Shown piece by piece: positions 1 through 10,480 of a stretch of DNA of 64,000 nt. The translations under genes were made by a program, and so were the position numbers. The stretch's first letter is position 1. Each line of letters starts with the position of its first letter. The notes beneath the pieces are model-generated. The model had not been told where the DNA came from. It saw only the letters and a program-made list of their open reading frames with translations, and did no database searches. Source of the stretch: Sweltsa coloradensis (taxonomy: Eukaryota; Arthropoda; Insecta; Plecoptera; Chloroperlidae). The stretch covers positions 124,001 to 188,000 of the forward strand of contig JAMZAV010000629.1 in the NCBI GenBank assembly GCA_024449915.1, in the 5' to 3' direction.

Positions 1-639
1 CAGAATCGGCCCAAATGGCACGAAAATATCGCACAAAAAATCGGAAAAAAAATCGTAAAAGTATCGATATTCATGAGAAATATTTCTTCGATTGTACCCA
101 AAAACAATACAGCTCTAAGTTCAGAAATTTCGAAGGTCCCCTCAAATTTTCATCAAGATCGCATATGCCGTTTGCCCGGTAGAGAGCGAACAAAAAAAAA
201 AAAAAAAAAAAAACACTCGAGCTAAATTTTTTGGGGGGTCAGTGAAATTGAAGTCTTCGCTTCGCTCATCCAAAAATAGTTATCTCCAATTTTAGCGAAA
301 TTACGGCGAATTTGAAGCGAAATTTAGTAGATTTGGTTCTTTTATAAAATGGCGGTACATACCCTGACGAAATTTCGACTTTATGGGACGAATTTATTTA
401 TTTATTTTATTTATTTATATCATTGTACTGGGCTGTATACGTCGAGGTTTAAATAAAATATATAAAATAAATAAACATCATCCTTCGCAATGAAATAGCT
501 GAGCAGTGTGTGGGGGGTGTACACAACTTTAAAAAATGTGATATTAGTTCGTTAGCTATTTGACCCGGAAATGTAATGTTTATTGAGTGTTTTTTTAAAC
601 TCACTTACCAAAGGTGGTGGACAATAATGTAAAACCAGT

Positions 640-1003
640 GACTCACTTAGATAAACCTACAGCCACAATTATCATTGATTACATTCCAGGAATTTGCGAA
701 AAATTACGTAGAATAGCCCATCGTTTTAATTTGAGGACAGTTTTCCGGTCCCCTCTGACCCTCAGAAGTGTCCTTACTAAGACGAAACCTTAAAACCCGG
801 TCGAGGCGTCAAAACTCAAAACACGTAGTTTATTCGATTCCCTGTGGATGCAATCGTACATACTTCGGTGAGACGGAAAGACCAGTGTAAGTACGTATAA
901 ATGAACATAAAAAAGCAGTAGAAAAAGGAACAATTCGCTCGCGACTCAAAGACCATAAGTATGAATGCAACCAACCAATAAAATGGGACGAATCCAATCC
1001 ACT
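640..1003 (+). mobile_element. Decayed Penelope-like retroelement (RT thumb and GIY-YIG nuclease)
   Basis: One frame around 677-790 reads IDYIPGICEKLRRIAHRFNL followed by RTVFRSP, the typical end of a Penelope RT region. After a frameshift, 825-1000 reads VVYSIPCGCNRTYFGETERP, then a TAA at 888-890, then VRINEHKKAVEKGTIRSRL and DHKYECN. SIPC-CG..YFGET..RP with R-NEHK and a downstream His-Cys is the GIY-YIG endonuclease signature specific to Penelope-like elements. At least one frameshift and one stop show it is dead. The palm domain is not recognisable in 1-600, so the copy is truncated at the 5' end. Confidence 0.8.
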
Positions 1004-2689
1004 TTAAAAAAGTTTACTTCTCTTTTTCGTTCTACCGAGGATATGATTGACATAATATTTTATAGCCTGAAGGATAGTAAGAACTTTCCTGGGTTTACGT
1101 TATATCTGGGTGTAACTTGATTTATATCCACTCAATCACATTATTGACTGATTTCCAGTTGGGGGTTGAATTGAAAGCGGACCATGCCAACCATGTCGAC
1201 ACCGAAGTCATCGACGCGCTAACAATGACCAAGGAGTAGGGGGGGTGAAAAGTGATGTTATCATTGTGGATATTTCGTTTTCCAAAAAAGACAATAACGG
1301 TGTTGTATGGTTTAATTGCTAAAATACTACCACAGAATCGCGGAACTAATGAAAAAAGTCGCCCACAAATGGTAAAGCATTAAACAAAATCCATGTATTA
1401 AAAATTACATCGACTTTCGAGTGGAATTTGGACAAGACCATACACATTCATTTTGGTTTTGGTTATAGTTTTAGATTTAACTTAAGAATACGAGAAAAAA
1501 TTTGGGAAATTTTGTGATTTTCGTGGTAATAGGAGCAAATATTAAGGATTTCGAGGCCAAAGCATAAAATTATATAAAAAAAGAGGTGATATCGCAAAAT
1601 CAAAATCTACCAAGAAACGTATTCCCAACCCCCCAAAAAATCGAGATTTTGAGCTAAAACTTCAATCAGGTCAATTTCGTTTTATCGTGACTTAAGAAAT
1701 GTACACATCACTACTGCAATGAGAGATCGGTATTTGGAATAGGAAATTGCAAAAGAGTGGTTGGTTGGGTACGACTCATCAGCGGGCGAGACAAAAACCA
1801 ACAAACATAATTCCGAAAAATTGTAAATAATTCATTATGTATTTGTTGCTAGGACGGCTCCAAAATCTCCGTTTACACTTACCCAATCCGAGTTGTGATT
1901 TATTTAAGTCCAGATTAGAAGAAAAAAACTTCTGCCTGATCACACCACATACTATTAGTGTGACGTCATTCCATCATAGCCGCCTATTTTTGACTTTAAA
2001 TGCGTTGTGATCCCATAACAAACCAAAGGGTTGTATTCCCGACAAAGTCGTATCTTTGAACTGTGCATAATCACTAATATTTTACCGATGAGTTTAACAT
2101 TATAACTAAGGAAAACTACAATTACTTATTATTATTTCCAATAGGCTTAGTTGGATTTTTGTATATTTAAGAACATGTTTAAAGGCTAGATTAACTAATC
2201 TGTAAGTCTTAAAGTAATTATTTTATAATCAAATCATAGTGTTATACTAATAAAAACTTAAACCAAGGATGACATGTTTTGTTATGTTCGAGCTATGAGC
2301 CTATGAAGTACATAGGGGCTATTGCAGTATTTGGGTGCAGCAAGTGTCAAAGTTTGCTCAGAAACAAATTCTTCGTTGCGACGGGCAACTGGTTCGAACA
2401 GTTGCCCAGACATCGCCATTAATAGTGTGATTGGAAGTTGGAAGTGAGTGCAATACACCTAAGAACAAAGGAGGTATGGCCACCTTCCAAAGGAAAATAC
2501 AAGAACAATTAGGGGATTAGTGAAAGAGGCGTGAATTTTGGATTGAATACTCAAAAGAATATTCTAAGAAAATGCCACGAGCTGGGCCATGACAAAATTC
2601 GTCCGGTTAAGGGGGTGGAAGGGGGTGAAAAATGGCAGTTTTAAAAAATTCAAGCAAGCGATTTAGCCGAGGTCATTTAACCGGTTCCC
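1004..2689. other. Gene-free AT-rich stretch
   Basis: No convincing reading frame, RNA gene or clear repeat boundary. The left part may be the 3' flank of the Penelope remnant. The right part contains short homopurine and G-rich bits such as gggggtggaagggggtg near 2610. Confidence 0.5.
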
Positions 2690-3028
2690 ATTTGAACCCC
2701 GAAGTAAAGTAGCCTTCGGGCGTGGTCAGGGGTAGAGTGGGTGACTGCTCTGCCCTGAAACTCACGTATACCGCTGGATAGAGCAGATGGAGGATTCAAG
2801 AGTTTGTGTAACGGCTTCGTTCTTACACCGTCCTATCGGATGGGACGTTAAGCCGTTGGTGCCCTTAGTACTTTTCGAAAGTAGTAGGCTACGTGCCGGT
2901 ACCGGTTTTCCCCTCCTCCCTTCTGTTCATACTTCATCCTCATCTATCACCACTCATCGTATTGAATAGCCAAAGTGCATTAATATGAGACGTTAAGCAA
3001 TACAAATCAATCAATCAATCAATCAATC
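2690..3028 (+). repeat. SINE-like dispersed repeat, CAAT-tailed
   Basis: A long match in opposite orientation lies at 17340-17690. Shared blocks include the phrase ggtaccggttttcccctcct (its reverse in the other copy), the CATCTATCACCACTCATCGT box, the ATTAATATGAGACGTTAAGC box, and a terminal (CAAT)n. The same 3' boxes occur behind a tRNA-like head at 39533-39719, so this looks like the tail module of a SINE family. The short ORF inside is not coding. Confidence 0.7.
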
Positions 3029-3296
3029 TAAGATTACAAAATTGGAAAATTAAAGAAAATTTGAAATTAATACATACTGTTAGATAAAAGTCTAAATTTT
3101 TATTTAAAAAATACTATAAAACATGTAAATCCGACCAGATTATGCACCCTTTGACATTTGTTCACAAATTTACTCACTGTGCTGGGAGGATTAGCCTAAC
3201 AGTCATGGGTTTTGTGATAGGGCCGTGACTTAAGGTGTCCATACTTCCTTTGTTATTAGTTGTCTTGCAATCACTTCCCCACCTACCTGACTTGCT

Positions 3297-3587
3297 ATGT
3301 CAATGTCACTGTTAATTGAACGCGACAACACTGAGTTGTTATCTTGTGACGAGTATATTGCCACTTACAGGCTGAATACTTCCCATATCGTCAAGTATGT
3401 AATGGCTTTCATAGGAAGCAATAAACAACGTGGGGTGACGAGAGCTAGGCAGGTGATCTTAGGTATGTGTGACATGTTCACTTCACTATTCTCATCGTAT
3501 GATCACATCAGTGGAGATAATGACGGCTCTACAGGTGATTTAGTACAATTAAAACTACGAATAAAACAATGTTATCAAATATTATGA
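3297..3587 (+). other. Unassigned 96-codon ORF
   Basis: An open frame of 96 codons on the strand opposite to the gene, in sequence lying in the intron past the last visible exon. I recognise no motif. It is mixed hydrophobic and polar with no signal peptide. Length alone does not separate it from chance, so I list it only because the stretch is otherwise empty. Confidence 0.15.
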
Positions 3588-3780
3588 AACCTCGGGTATA
3601 TTGAGAATGCAATGCAATGAATTAAATCCATGGTATTATTTCAAAATATATAACAGACGAACAATTTTACAAGCCATAATTACAAACAATACGAAATGTT
3701 CAGAGACATGAATTTGTCTTATCTTATCCCAGGGTTTTCGAGAAATCGATTCGATATCGCATAAATAAAATGTCACTCAC

Positions 3781-3919
3781 ACAAGGTTGATGGTCCCCGT
3801 CTCCGGTTCCGAGTCTGATGGCTCCAGGTCCACCCACTCGTCGCTCGTGTCGCTCCTGGTGACCCCCAGTGACGTCAGCTGGTAGGAGAGAACCTCGTGG
3901 GGGCCGTCCTCGACCGAGG
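3781..3919 (-). CDS. Fourth coding exon, acidic DEWVDL segment; gene continues off the left edge
   Basis: 139 bp. The acceptor ttgttccag|CC at 3920/3919 follows a good pyrimidine tract (tttctcctccttgttccag). The donor is CTTGT|GTGAGT at 3781/3780. The first two bases complete an Ala codon (G|CC), and the exon ends with two bases of the next codon. It encodes residues 735-779, including SYQLTSLGVTRSDTSDEWVD and then a Glu/Ser/Pro-rich acidic run. No stop codon occurs, so more exons must follow. I find none in 1-3780, so the next exon lies beyond the window. A five-copy 21-bp repeat abuts the acceptor on the intron side. Confidence 0.85.
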
Positions 3920-3939
3920 CTGGAACAAGGAGGAGAAAC

Positions 3940-4043
3940 AGGGGTCAACTTGGGGGTAACAGGGGTCAACTTGGGGGAAACAGGGGTCAACTTGGGGGTA
4001 ACAGGGGTCAACTTGAGATAACAGAGGTCAACTTGGGGGAATC
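3940..4043. repeat. Five-copy 21-bp minisatellite beside an acceptor
   Basis: Units start at 3940, 3961, 3982, 4003 and 4023, with consensus AGGGGTCAACTTGGGGGTAA plus C; one unit is 20 bp. It begins about 20 bp from the acceptor of the exon at 3781-3919. The plus strand carries regularly spaced runs of four and five Gs. On the minus strand one frame reads a TPVTPKL-like heptad, but that frame does not match the exon. Confidence 0.92.
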
Positions 4044-4229
4044 AAGTTTTAAAGATTTAATATTTCAATTACATGTATTATTATAAGGAAACATATACCC
4101 CTAGCAACGTAAATGTACTAAATTACAGATCAAAATCGGAAAACGCTAATTTTGCACTTTTCAAGTTTTTAATCATTTTTCTGGAAAAACTCAAAACTTA
4201 ATGCTTAAATGTACAATTTTTTAGATCAT

Positions 4230-4500
4230 TATGATTTCGTTGTTAATCCATTTCATGGTCAATCATTTGGTCAATCATAATTCCAATCATTTCATGGTTT
4301 CATTGTTAATTTATTTATTTCATTGTTAATTTATTACATGGTTTTAACTTTTAATCATTTTATGGTGTCATTGTTCATTCATTTCACGGTTTCAATCATT
4401 TATGGTTGCATTATTCATTCATTTCATGGTAAATTCATTATATGGATTAGTTGTTCATTCATCTCATGGTTTCAATCATTTTATGGTAAAATTGCACTTA
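4230..4500. repeat. Degenerate AT-rich intronic minisatellite
   Basis: Imperfect repeats of the phrases tcatttcatggt, ttcaatcattttatggt and attgttcattcat at irregular spacing of roughly 25-60 bp, inside the intron between the third and fourth coding exons. The plus-strand ORF over it is low complexity. Confidence 0.65.
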
Positions 4501-4768
4501 CACGTTCCCAATCAAAGTTAATGTGTTCCAATATTGTAGTAGAGTGCTGTTAGGTCCAGAATTTCAATGTCTAGTTAAAATTTATCTGCCAGTTAGTCCT
4601 CTCAGTAAATATTTACAAGGCTTCTGATTGGTGGTTGCCATAGTGAAAACAAGTTATGTGTCAGTTAAATTTACTTGCCACTTTAACTGGACATTACGAT
4701 AACTACGATAACAGTTCTTGTTACAAAGAGGCACACATCCAACATGCCCAGGTAAACCCCCTGCCTAC

Positions 4769-4933
4769 CTGTGGACGCCTGCGACACAGAGCTGGACTCG
4801 AACCTGGAGCCCAGCAGTCCTCCGTACAGACTGTTGCTCTGCTCACAGAAGCTCTTGCTGCTGACGCTGGAGCCACCTGAAGACACGGCCTCCTTGCCGC
4901 CGTAGAGACTGTTCACCGCCTCCTTGGTGCTGC
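4769..4933 (-). CDS. Third coding exon, Ser/Gly-rich with repeated SLYGG
   Basis: 165 bp. Acceptor gtcctgcag|GC at 4934/4933 and donor CCACAG|GTAGGC at 4769/4768. The phase is consistent on both sides: G|GC gives Gly, then 54 codons, then one base. It encodes residues 680-733, serine- and glycine-rich, with NSLYGG occurring twice about 27 residues apart, which suggests a small internal duplication. An RT-derived fragment begins about 25 bp upstream in the intron and reads on the same strand, but in-frame stops and the clear acceptor keep it out of the gene. Confidence 0.86.
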
Positions 4934-4955
4934 CTGCAGGACATAAACAACGAGT

Positions 4956-5186
4956 TTATACTATGAAATATGACATGCATAGTCTGAAGTAGTCCATTTG
5001 ATCCGTGACAGGGAGATAAAGTTTCAGGTCATCTACATAAAACAGACATTTTGCACTCTTAATTTGCGATGGAAGGTCATTTACAAAGAGAGTAAATAGA
5101 AGAGGTCCAAGAATCGGTCCCTGTGGTACTCCGGATGTTACAGAAGTCACTAACGCAATCATACACTCAAACATAACACCACTCAT
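4956..5186 (-). mobile_element. Reverse transcriptase fragment of a non-LTR retrotransposon
   Basis: Minus-strand translation reads [20 protein letters not shown] then NDLPSQI, and further on [13 protein letters not shown]. These are RT motifs B (SG.PQG..LGP.LF..F.NDLP) and C (FxVDD, normally F/YADD), as found in Jockey/CR1-type LINEs. Only about 60 codons remain, about 25 bp upstream of the acceptor of the exon at 4769-4933, in the sense direction of the host gene. Confidence 0.88.
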
Positions 5187-5189
5187 ACA

Positions 5190-5398
5190 TTCATGTTTAT
5201 ATTTTTTATAGTCATATTTATGTAACTAATTTTATTCTGTATGCCTACTGTTTTGTATGTTACGTTTTGTATTGTTTTGTTACCCCACAGTACTATTTAA
5301 ACTCCATTGGTTACCCTATGTAATATTTGGTAAATTGCATTTGTGGAACATTGCGTCCTGTTTTAATATAGACACAAATAAATAAATAAATAAATAGG
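5190..5398 (+). mobile_element. LINE 3' end with AAAT tail
   Basis: An AT-rich, non-coding segment that ends in tandem AAAT units (about 5377-5396) preceded by gacac. The same layout, ending ATAAATAAATAAA then tagggc, occurs at 17860-18142. It looks like the 3' untranslated end of a LINE inserted in plus orientation, opposite to the RT fragment next to it. Confidence 0.55.
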
Positions 5399-5842
5399 GC
5401 AATGGTCAAACTAATCACCCACCAGAGCGCAGAATGAACGGAGTTTGGTCACAGTTGTCTGGACGTTGATAAAAGAGGAATTACGTTTGTTCAACGCCAT
5501 GTGTAAGTTCTACTGGAACCACAATGTAAAGTCCTGTGACCAAACCCCGATCATGCGATCCTGGCGGAGAATCCGGGCGAACCAGCTTGAGTTTATGAGT
5601 TTATACTTGTGTAACTGCCTCCTAGATATTTCAGCTAGCTTTAGAGTTAGAGAGTCTACATACGAAAAGAGAGATTGGTCATATGGATTTATGGCGACCA
5701 TTTTCCATCCAAAATCACATAGATGATGAAGAAGTTTCCATCTTTATTATCGTTAAAAGTTTCTTTGGGTCGATAAAGAAGTTGCCAGGTGATTGCACAT
5801 GGACAGGCAGAATATTATGATTATTAAGGCTAAGTGTCACCC

Positions 5843-6252
5843 AAGTGTCACCCGTTCACGGCCAAAGCATACGCCACGGTATATATTATTTGTTTCTGGT
5901 CATTTATCAATTGTTAGTTGTTACACACGTTTAATATGTCATTACCTCGAATAGTTTCTGCTCTTTCTTGTGAACAACGTATTTTTTTTTTAGTACAACG
6001 TATAATTTTGTTTTAAAAGTGCAAAAACTTTGAGGACGCGTTTTGTTTAATAAAGAACAAGGTTTTTGCACTTTTAAAACAAAATCATACATTGTACCCA
6101 CAAATTTCATTGTTCACGAGAAAGAGCACAACATTCTCGAGGTAATGATATATTATTATCTTAAACGTGTCTAACAATTGATAAATGACCAGAAACGAAT
6201 AATAAGCTTATATACTGTGGCGTGTTTCGGCCGTGAACGGGCGACACCCTTG
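5843..6252. mobile_element. 410-bp foldback element in an intron
   Basis: Two arms of about 190 bp face each other. The left arm starts gtgtcacccgttcacggcc, and the reverse complement of the right end is gtgtcgcccgttcacggcc. Matches run through ttctggtcatttatcaattg, the CATTACCTCGA box and GTTTTAAAAGTGCAAAAAC up to a short centre near 6040. This is the structure of a foldback or MITE-type DNA element. A second, direct copy of aagtgtcaccca flanks the left end. It sits in the intron between the second and third coding exons. Confidence 0.88.
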
Positions 6253-6300
6253 CGCTGCTGCGTGAATGCGGTATATGACTCTGTGATAAGGGTGAAGATA

Positions 6301-6421
6301 GTCTACACCTGGTACTAGTCTCTACTTGCCCTCCACTGTAGCTCTTACAATGGGCTCTGTGGTGAGGGTAGAAGTTCGTCTACACCTGGTACTAGTCTCT
6401 ACTTGCCCTCTACTGTAGCTT
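6301..6421. repeat. 77-bp tandem duplication next to a splice donor
   Basis: The phrase gtctacacctggtactagtc with its following ~25 bp occurs at 6301 and again at 6378. The second copy abuts the donor of the exon at 6424-6584. The first copy keeps a GTAAGA on the minus strand near its matching position, so the duplication has created a possible decoy donor about 76 bases into the intron. Confidence 0.85.
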
Positions 6422-6423
6422 AC

Positions 6424-6584
6424 CGTTGACTCCCTCGTAGATGGACTCGTAGCAGTTACTGATGGACACAGCGTCCTCCTTCACCGACATCGTCTTCACG
6501 TCGTCGTAGATGTTGTCTTCTTCCTCCGGCTCCAGGTCCTGATAGTTGGGAGGCTCACAGGGACGTCGGCTCACATAGTCGTAC
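6424..6584 (-). CDS. Second coding exon, dense tyrosine motifs
   Basis: 161 bp. The acceptor is ccctccag|G at 6585/6584 and the donor AACG|GTAAGC at 6424/6423. The first G completes the Arg codon (AG|G) left open by the upstream exon, so the phases match exactly. It encodes residues 626-678 plus one base. Visible motifs are YDYV at its start, NYQDL, DNIYDDV, and YESIYEGV at its end: five or six tyrosines in acidic surroundings. Such sites are typical substrates of Src/Abl-type kinases and SH2 docking points, which is inference from the motif type. Only about 20 bases upstream the intron carries an interspersed element end (6634 onward), and a 77-bp duplication lies just past the donor. Confidence 0.88.
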
Positions 6585-6633
6585 CTGGAGGGGCATGAGG
6601 ATTTGTTGTTGTTGTTATCTCTTGCCACTATGT

Positions 6634-6710
6634 CAGTGGAGTATCCACGGGGGAGGGAGCTCGGGGGGCTGCTCTCCCCCCCCCCCGATATCATAGCTGT
6701 TATTTAATCA
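6634..6710. mobile_element. End of a hAT-like miniature element (CAGTGGAGTATCC family)
   Basis: Starts CAGTGGAGTATCCACGGGGG, then a G-rich and a C-rich run, then gatatcatagct. The same end in reverse orientation is at 40140-40279, and related ends with CAGTGGCGTATCC are at 29210 and 57254. The other end of this copy is not visible. It lies in the intron upstream of the second coding exon. Confidence 0.55.
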
Positions 6711-6719
6711 CTATAATTT

Positions 6720-8205
6720 TTTTCCGAATTATTACGAAAAATGTTTTGCAAGTGAAAAGGTAAACTGAATAGGACACACATTTACTATAGTCTATCTATC
6801 CATGAAGTACAAAGTGACCATCGACGGACGCGTCGGGTATGGGTATGAGGCAGCTGCTAAGGGTTGTCGCGTGTAGTCGTAAAATAGACCATCCTAGAAG
6901 CTGAGGGTTTTATACCTGCTGTATTAATTAATTTATTGATATTTTTTGTTTAATTGCAAATATCTAATAACGTTGTTGAAATATTAAGCGTGCGTCTTGA
7001 ATTTCATTTTTTTGGACGAAATTCTACGATAAAAACTGACTGAGTTACGGATAATGCTTCTATAACATATTTTGAAAATAATATAATAATATTTATGTAT
7101 TTCAGTCAGTTTTGATCGTAGACACTAGGGAAAAAAAACACATTTCATAACTCAAGCTACACATTTGAACCACGTTATGAAATATTTGCAATTATAAAAA
7201 AAATATTTTGCTGAATAAATTATTTTCATCACAATAGATTTGAAATGGGCGAAGGCAGGTAGAAACAAACCCATGTTCGCTCCCAAGTTCGGTCACGCCA
7301 AAAAAGGTGGAAAGGGAAAAATGCAGACAATAGACGGGACGACCGATCCCGGTCTCGTCCGCCGATGGTCACTTTGTACCTCAAAGATGGATAGACTTTA
7401 GATAAACAACAATGTCGGCCACCTTAAAAAAACAATTACAACTAATTCTGTGTATTGAACGAGGAACTCTCATGCACCTGCACTTTTCTTAAGAAAGTGA
7501 AAACGTTAAAAAAAACTCCTATAACAATCGCTCGAAATTTATGCAAAGTCTACTTATTTAGAATTTCGAAAGGAGGATATTGAAGAGTAATTACTTCTTC
7601 ATAATAGTATGCAGCCTTGTTACTGATCAATGTTAGGTATTAACTTCGTAATTTATGCAAGGAGGCCAATGTAAAAACGTTGCATTATTCGCCATCATAA
7701 AGTAAAATTACGTAGTTTTCTCTTGGGATGGAGCTTCATGGGGCAACCAGATAATTCTGCAGGCTGTGTCGTTTAAACCTTTTCTAGGAATATACTTATC
7801 AGATAAAGCCTTCCAGATGTCATTTATTATTAATTTATTGATTTAAAACCTTGACGGAAAATTGCGTTGCCTTTGGCAAGGAACAAAAACATCGTTTCAA
7901 AAACTTATCACAAAAATTGGCAGAGGAATGATTCTATTTGTATCAAATGCATAATTTGATCAGTTTTATACAACATTCGGGAAATTGACGATTTGGCAAT
8001 GGCCACCGGGATTCCTGACTAAAATCTTAAAATAAATAAATTCGTATTAAAAATTACTCCCAAAACTAATTTTTAGTGAGGGATTTGGAAAAATTTAAAG
8101 CTGACCAACCTTTTATATGTATATTATTAAAGTTGTATTAATAATTAAATCAAATTAACAATAAAAATTTGAGTAGCATTTATAATTGTTGCCATAAATC
8201 ATTGC
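6720..8205. other. Intron sequence, nothing clear
   Basis: Most of the intron between the first and second coding exons. It is AT-rich. A pair of partly complementary blocks (about 6785-6900 and 7250-7400, both with the phrase ggacgagac or its kin and tatccatc/gatggata) hints at another old inverted-repeat element ending near 7400. No coding signal. Confidence 0.4.
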
Positions 8206-8209
8206 CCCT

Positions 8210-8588
8210 TAAGAGTCAACTATAACTCAATGCTATAACTATTTGAAACTTTTTTTAGAACTTTTCTTGCTTCCAGTTGTCATCTGATTGATATGCAATT
8301 TCGGGTAATTGTCAAGCAAGGTCTCTTTTGTACAGTCAAGAATTACTGATTATACATTATTGCGCATTGCGCACAAATAAATTCCTTAATACCAATTTTG
8401 ATGATTTTACAAAAACCCTGAATCCTAAAACTCCATCTAATTATTTGAATTTTTGTGATTGATAAAAAAAATAGTGTCTCCATAGAAGACTTTATATACA
8501 TTGCCATAAGCTATGTGCAAAAAGTGGTAACAATCTGATAAAAATTGGTGTCAGGAAGAGTGCCAGAAAAAATTGCTGGTATTGCATA
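8210..8588 (-). repeat. 380-bp dispersed repeat, left arm of an inverted pair
   Basis: Reads on the minus strand as a diverged copy of 13571-13950. Shared blocks include GCAATACCAG at the outer edge, a ttttttctgg run, gtttttgtaaaatc against gtttttgtatccaat, GAATTTATTT..GTGCGCAATG, and TAGTTGACTCTTAA at the inner edge. The copy ends 18 bp inside the intron from the donor at 8606. Confidence 0.75.
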
Positions 8589-8606
8589 TTACGAATATAG
8601 TCTCAC

Positions 8607-10480
8607 CTGCACGAGGCCGTCTCCTGCGCCTCCTGCACCTCGACGCCGATATCATCGTAGATGTCCTCGATCTTGACCGAGGAGTAGTGCAGCGAGTCCA
8701 GTGACGACGGGGGGTAGACGTCGTCGTAGGCGTACATGTCCGGGATCTCGATGTCCGGGATCCGGGGGAGGGTGTCCGGGGGCCGGGGGCGGGGGCACGG
8801 CTCCAGTCTGGGGGGCGGGAGGGTCTGACCCCAGAGGAACGACGTGTTTGGCCGAACAGTGGGCGTGGCACTTTCGTCTTGGGTCGGAAATATTCGCTCG
8901 GTTTTACTCGAAGTTTCGGTGAGCGTTTCATAACCTTCAGCGGTGTTTTCGTGCACACCCGACTTCTCCGAGACAATATTAATCTTTTCGTAATCTTCTA
9001 AATTATCGACCCTGATTGTTAACTTTACATTCTCGATTTTGGCTTTTTCTATTTGACTTTTCGAAACCGTATCCGCACTCAAGTTTTTGGTTTCCGTATC
9101 AGAAGATTTCGTATTTTTAGGAAATGTGATCACTTTTTTGGTAATTTTAGATATTTTTCTATCCGAAGTTGGCTGCTTGTTTGGTGTACAAACACCCGTT
9201 ATCGTTTGAACTACATCGTAATGTTCCTCTTCCGTTTTGTCAACACCGCCTTGTTGACTCTTCGTGTTCACCGCCTTAGACACGGCGTTATTACCGTTGT
9301 CCGCGACTGTGCAGTCTTTTGTTTTCTCGTTATCGCCCGCGCGTTTTGTCGTTCCATATTTCAAATGGCCACTGTACAATACTGACTTGTTCTCTATTAA
9401 ACTACTTACTTTTGAAACACTCCCCCTATTCGTCGGACATTTACATCCGTCTGTACCCGTTTCGCGGAGGGATTCACTACTCGCGTTTTTCGCACTATTT
9501 TCACTCCGCGCAAAACCACTCTCCACACTTTTATCGTTCTCCGTCTTTTGTTTAAACTCCTTATTATAATCTTTGTATAGAGTGGAAAACCTAGGCACGA
9601 AACTTTTTGGCCGTTCCTCCAAAACACATTTCACATTTACATTCTCCTTTTCTTGTCCTTTATCCTCCTTTACCTTATTCCTCCCTCCAACTTTCTCCTC
9701 TTTATTCACAGTCCCTGTCGTCTTTACTTTAATAATCGTCGAGTTCTGCTCGAAGATCTGAATGGCCGCTTTAACATTCCCACTCCTCGACTTCAAAACC
9801 GGCGTCTTACACTTAATACTGCTGTTATTCCTCTTCTCCTTGGTCTTCACACTGGCAGTGACCTCATCATTACACTTCTTCACCATACTCTTCAAGGAGG
9901 CCGTGGAATTGTCACGTTTCAACGCGCTGTTCTTCCTACTGACAACCACTTTAATGTCCTGCTTCTGACTCTTAATAACAATCTTACTCTCTTTGCCCTT
10001 GCACGTGTCTACATCATCAACAAGAGAGTTGTACTTTGAAGCAAGTGCTGCCACTTTACTACTGTTCAAAACCGCGCGCGATTCCACAACTTTATTCCGT
10101 CGACCTCCACCCGTCCCCTTATTGACCTTGAAACTGACCTTCCTCGGTGTACAAACCTCCCTTACTTTCCTTCCCTCTTCCTCAAAGATCTTACTCCCAA
10201 CTCTCAAATGTCCACCCACTCTTTCAACAACATCCTCTTCAATGATCTTCATCTTCAACTTATCCCCATCCTTCCCGAACTCCCGGTTCAAGACCCCCTT
10301 CCCGTGGCGATCTCTCCCAACCGCCGCTCTCCTCTCGGGAACATCCGCATCCCTGGTCGTGACCTCGCCGAACACACCCTCACTCACAACCTCCTCTCTC
10401 AAATCATTTAAGAACTTACTGAGAGCGATCCTGTTTAGCACCACACTATTAGACTCCTTCACCTCCGTAGAAAATCCCAT
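8607..10480 (-). CDS. Large first coding exon, tyrosine-motif protein, possible Rho-GEF N-terminus
   Basis: Residues 1-625 of a minus-strand protein whose 3' exons lie to the left. The ATG at 10480 has A at -3 and G at +4, and an in-frame TAA sits two codons upstream, so this start is well fixed in this frame. The exon ends TGCAG|GTGAGA at 8607/8606, leaving two bases of a codon. The product is Lys/Glu/Ser/Asn-rich and looks disordered. It has no signal peptide or membrane segment. Notable parts are SKVAALASKYNSLV at residues 141-154, VKAAIQIFEQ at 236-245, a proline-rich stretch near 553-575, and acidic tyrosine motifs YDDV (585) and EDIYDDI (605-611) close to the exon end. The Ala-rich motifs recall the N-terminal regions of insect Dbl-family Rho-GEFs (ephexin / RhoGEF64C type), but I recall this only loosely and no DH or PH domain is in the window. 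Other scaffold proteins phosphorylated on tyrosine would fit too. Confidence 0.85.

Noticed and set aside
3724..4011. Minus-strand ORF with TPVTPKL repeats
   Set aside because: It reads the intronic 21-bp minisatellite and then the exon in the wrong frame. The acceptor at 3920 and the exon phase exclude it.
4656..4880. Plus-strand 74-codon ORF
   Set aside because: Antisense to the third coding exon, with no independent support.
6585..6694. N-terminal part of a minus ORF beginning MISGGGESS
   Set aside because: It is intron and DNA-element sequence (6634 onward). Only the part from 6584 down is exon.
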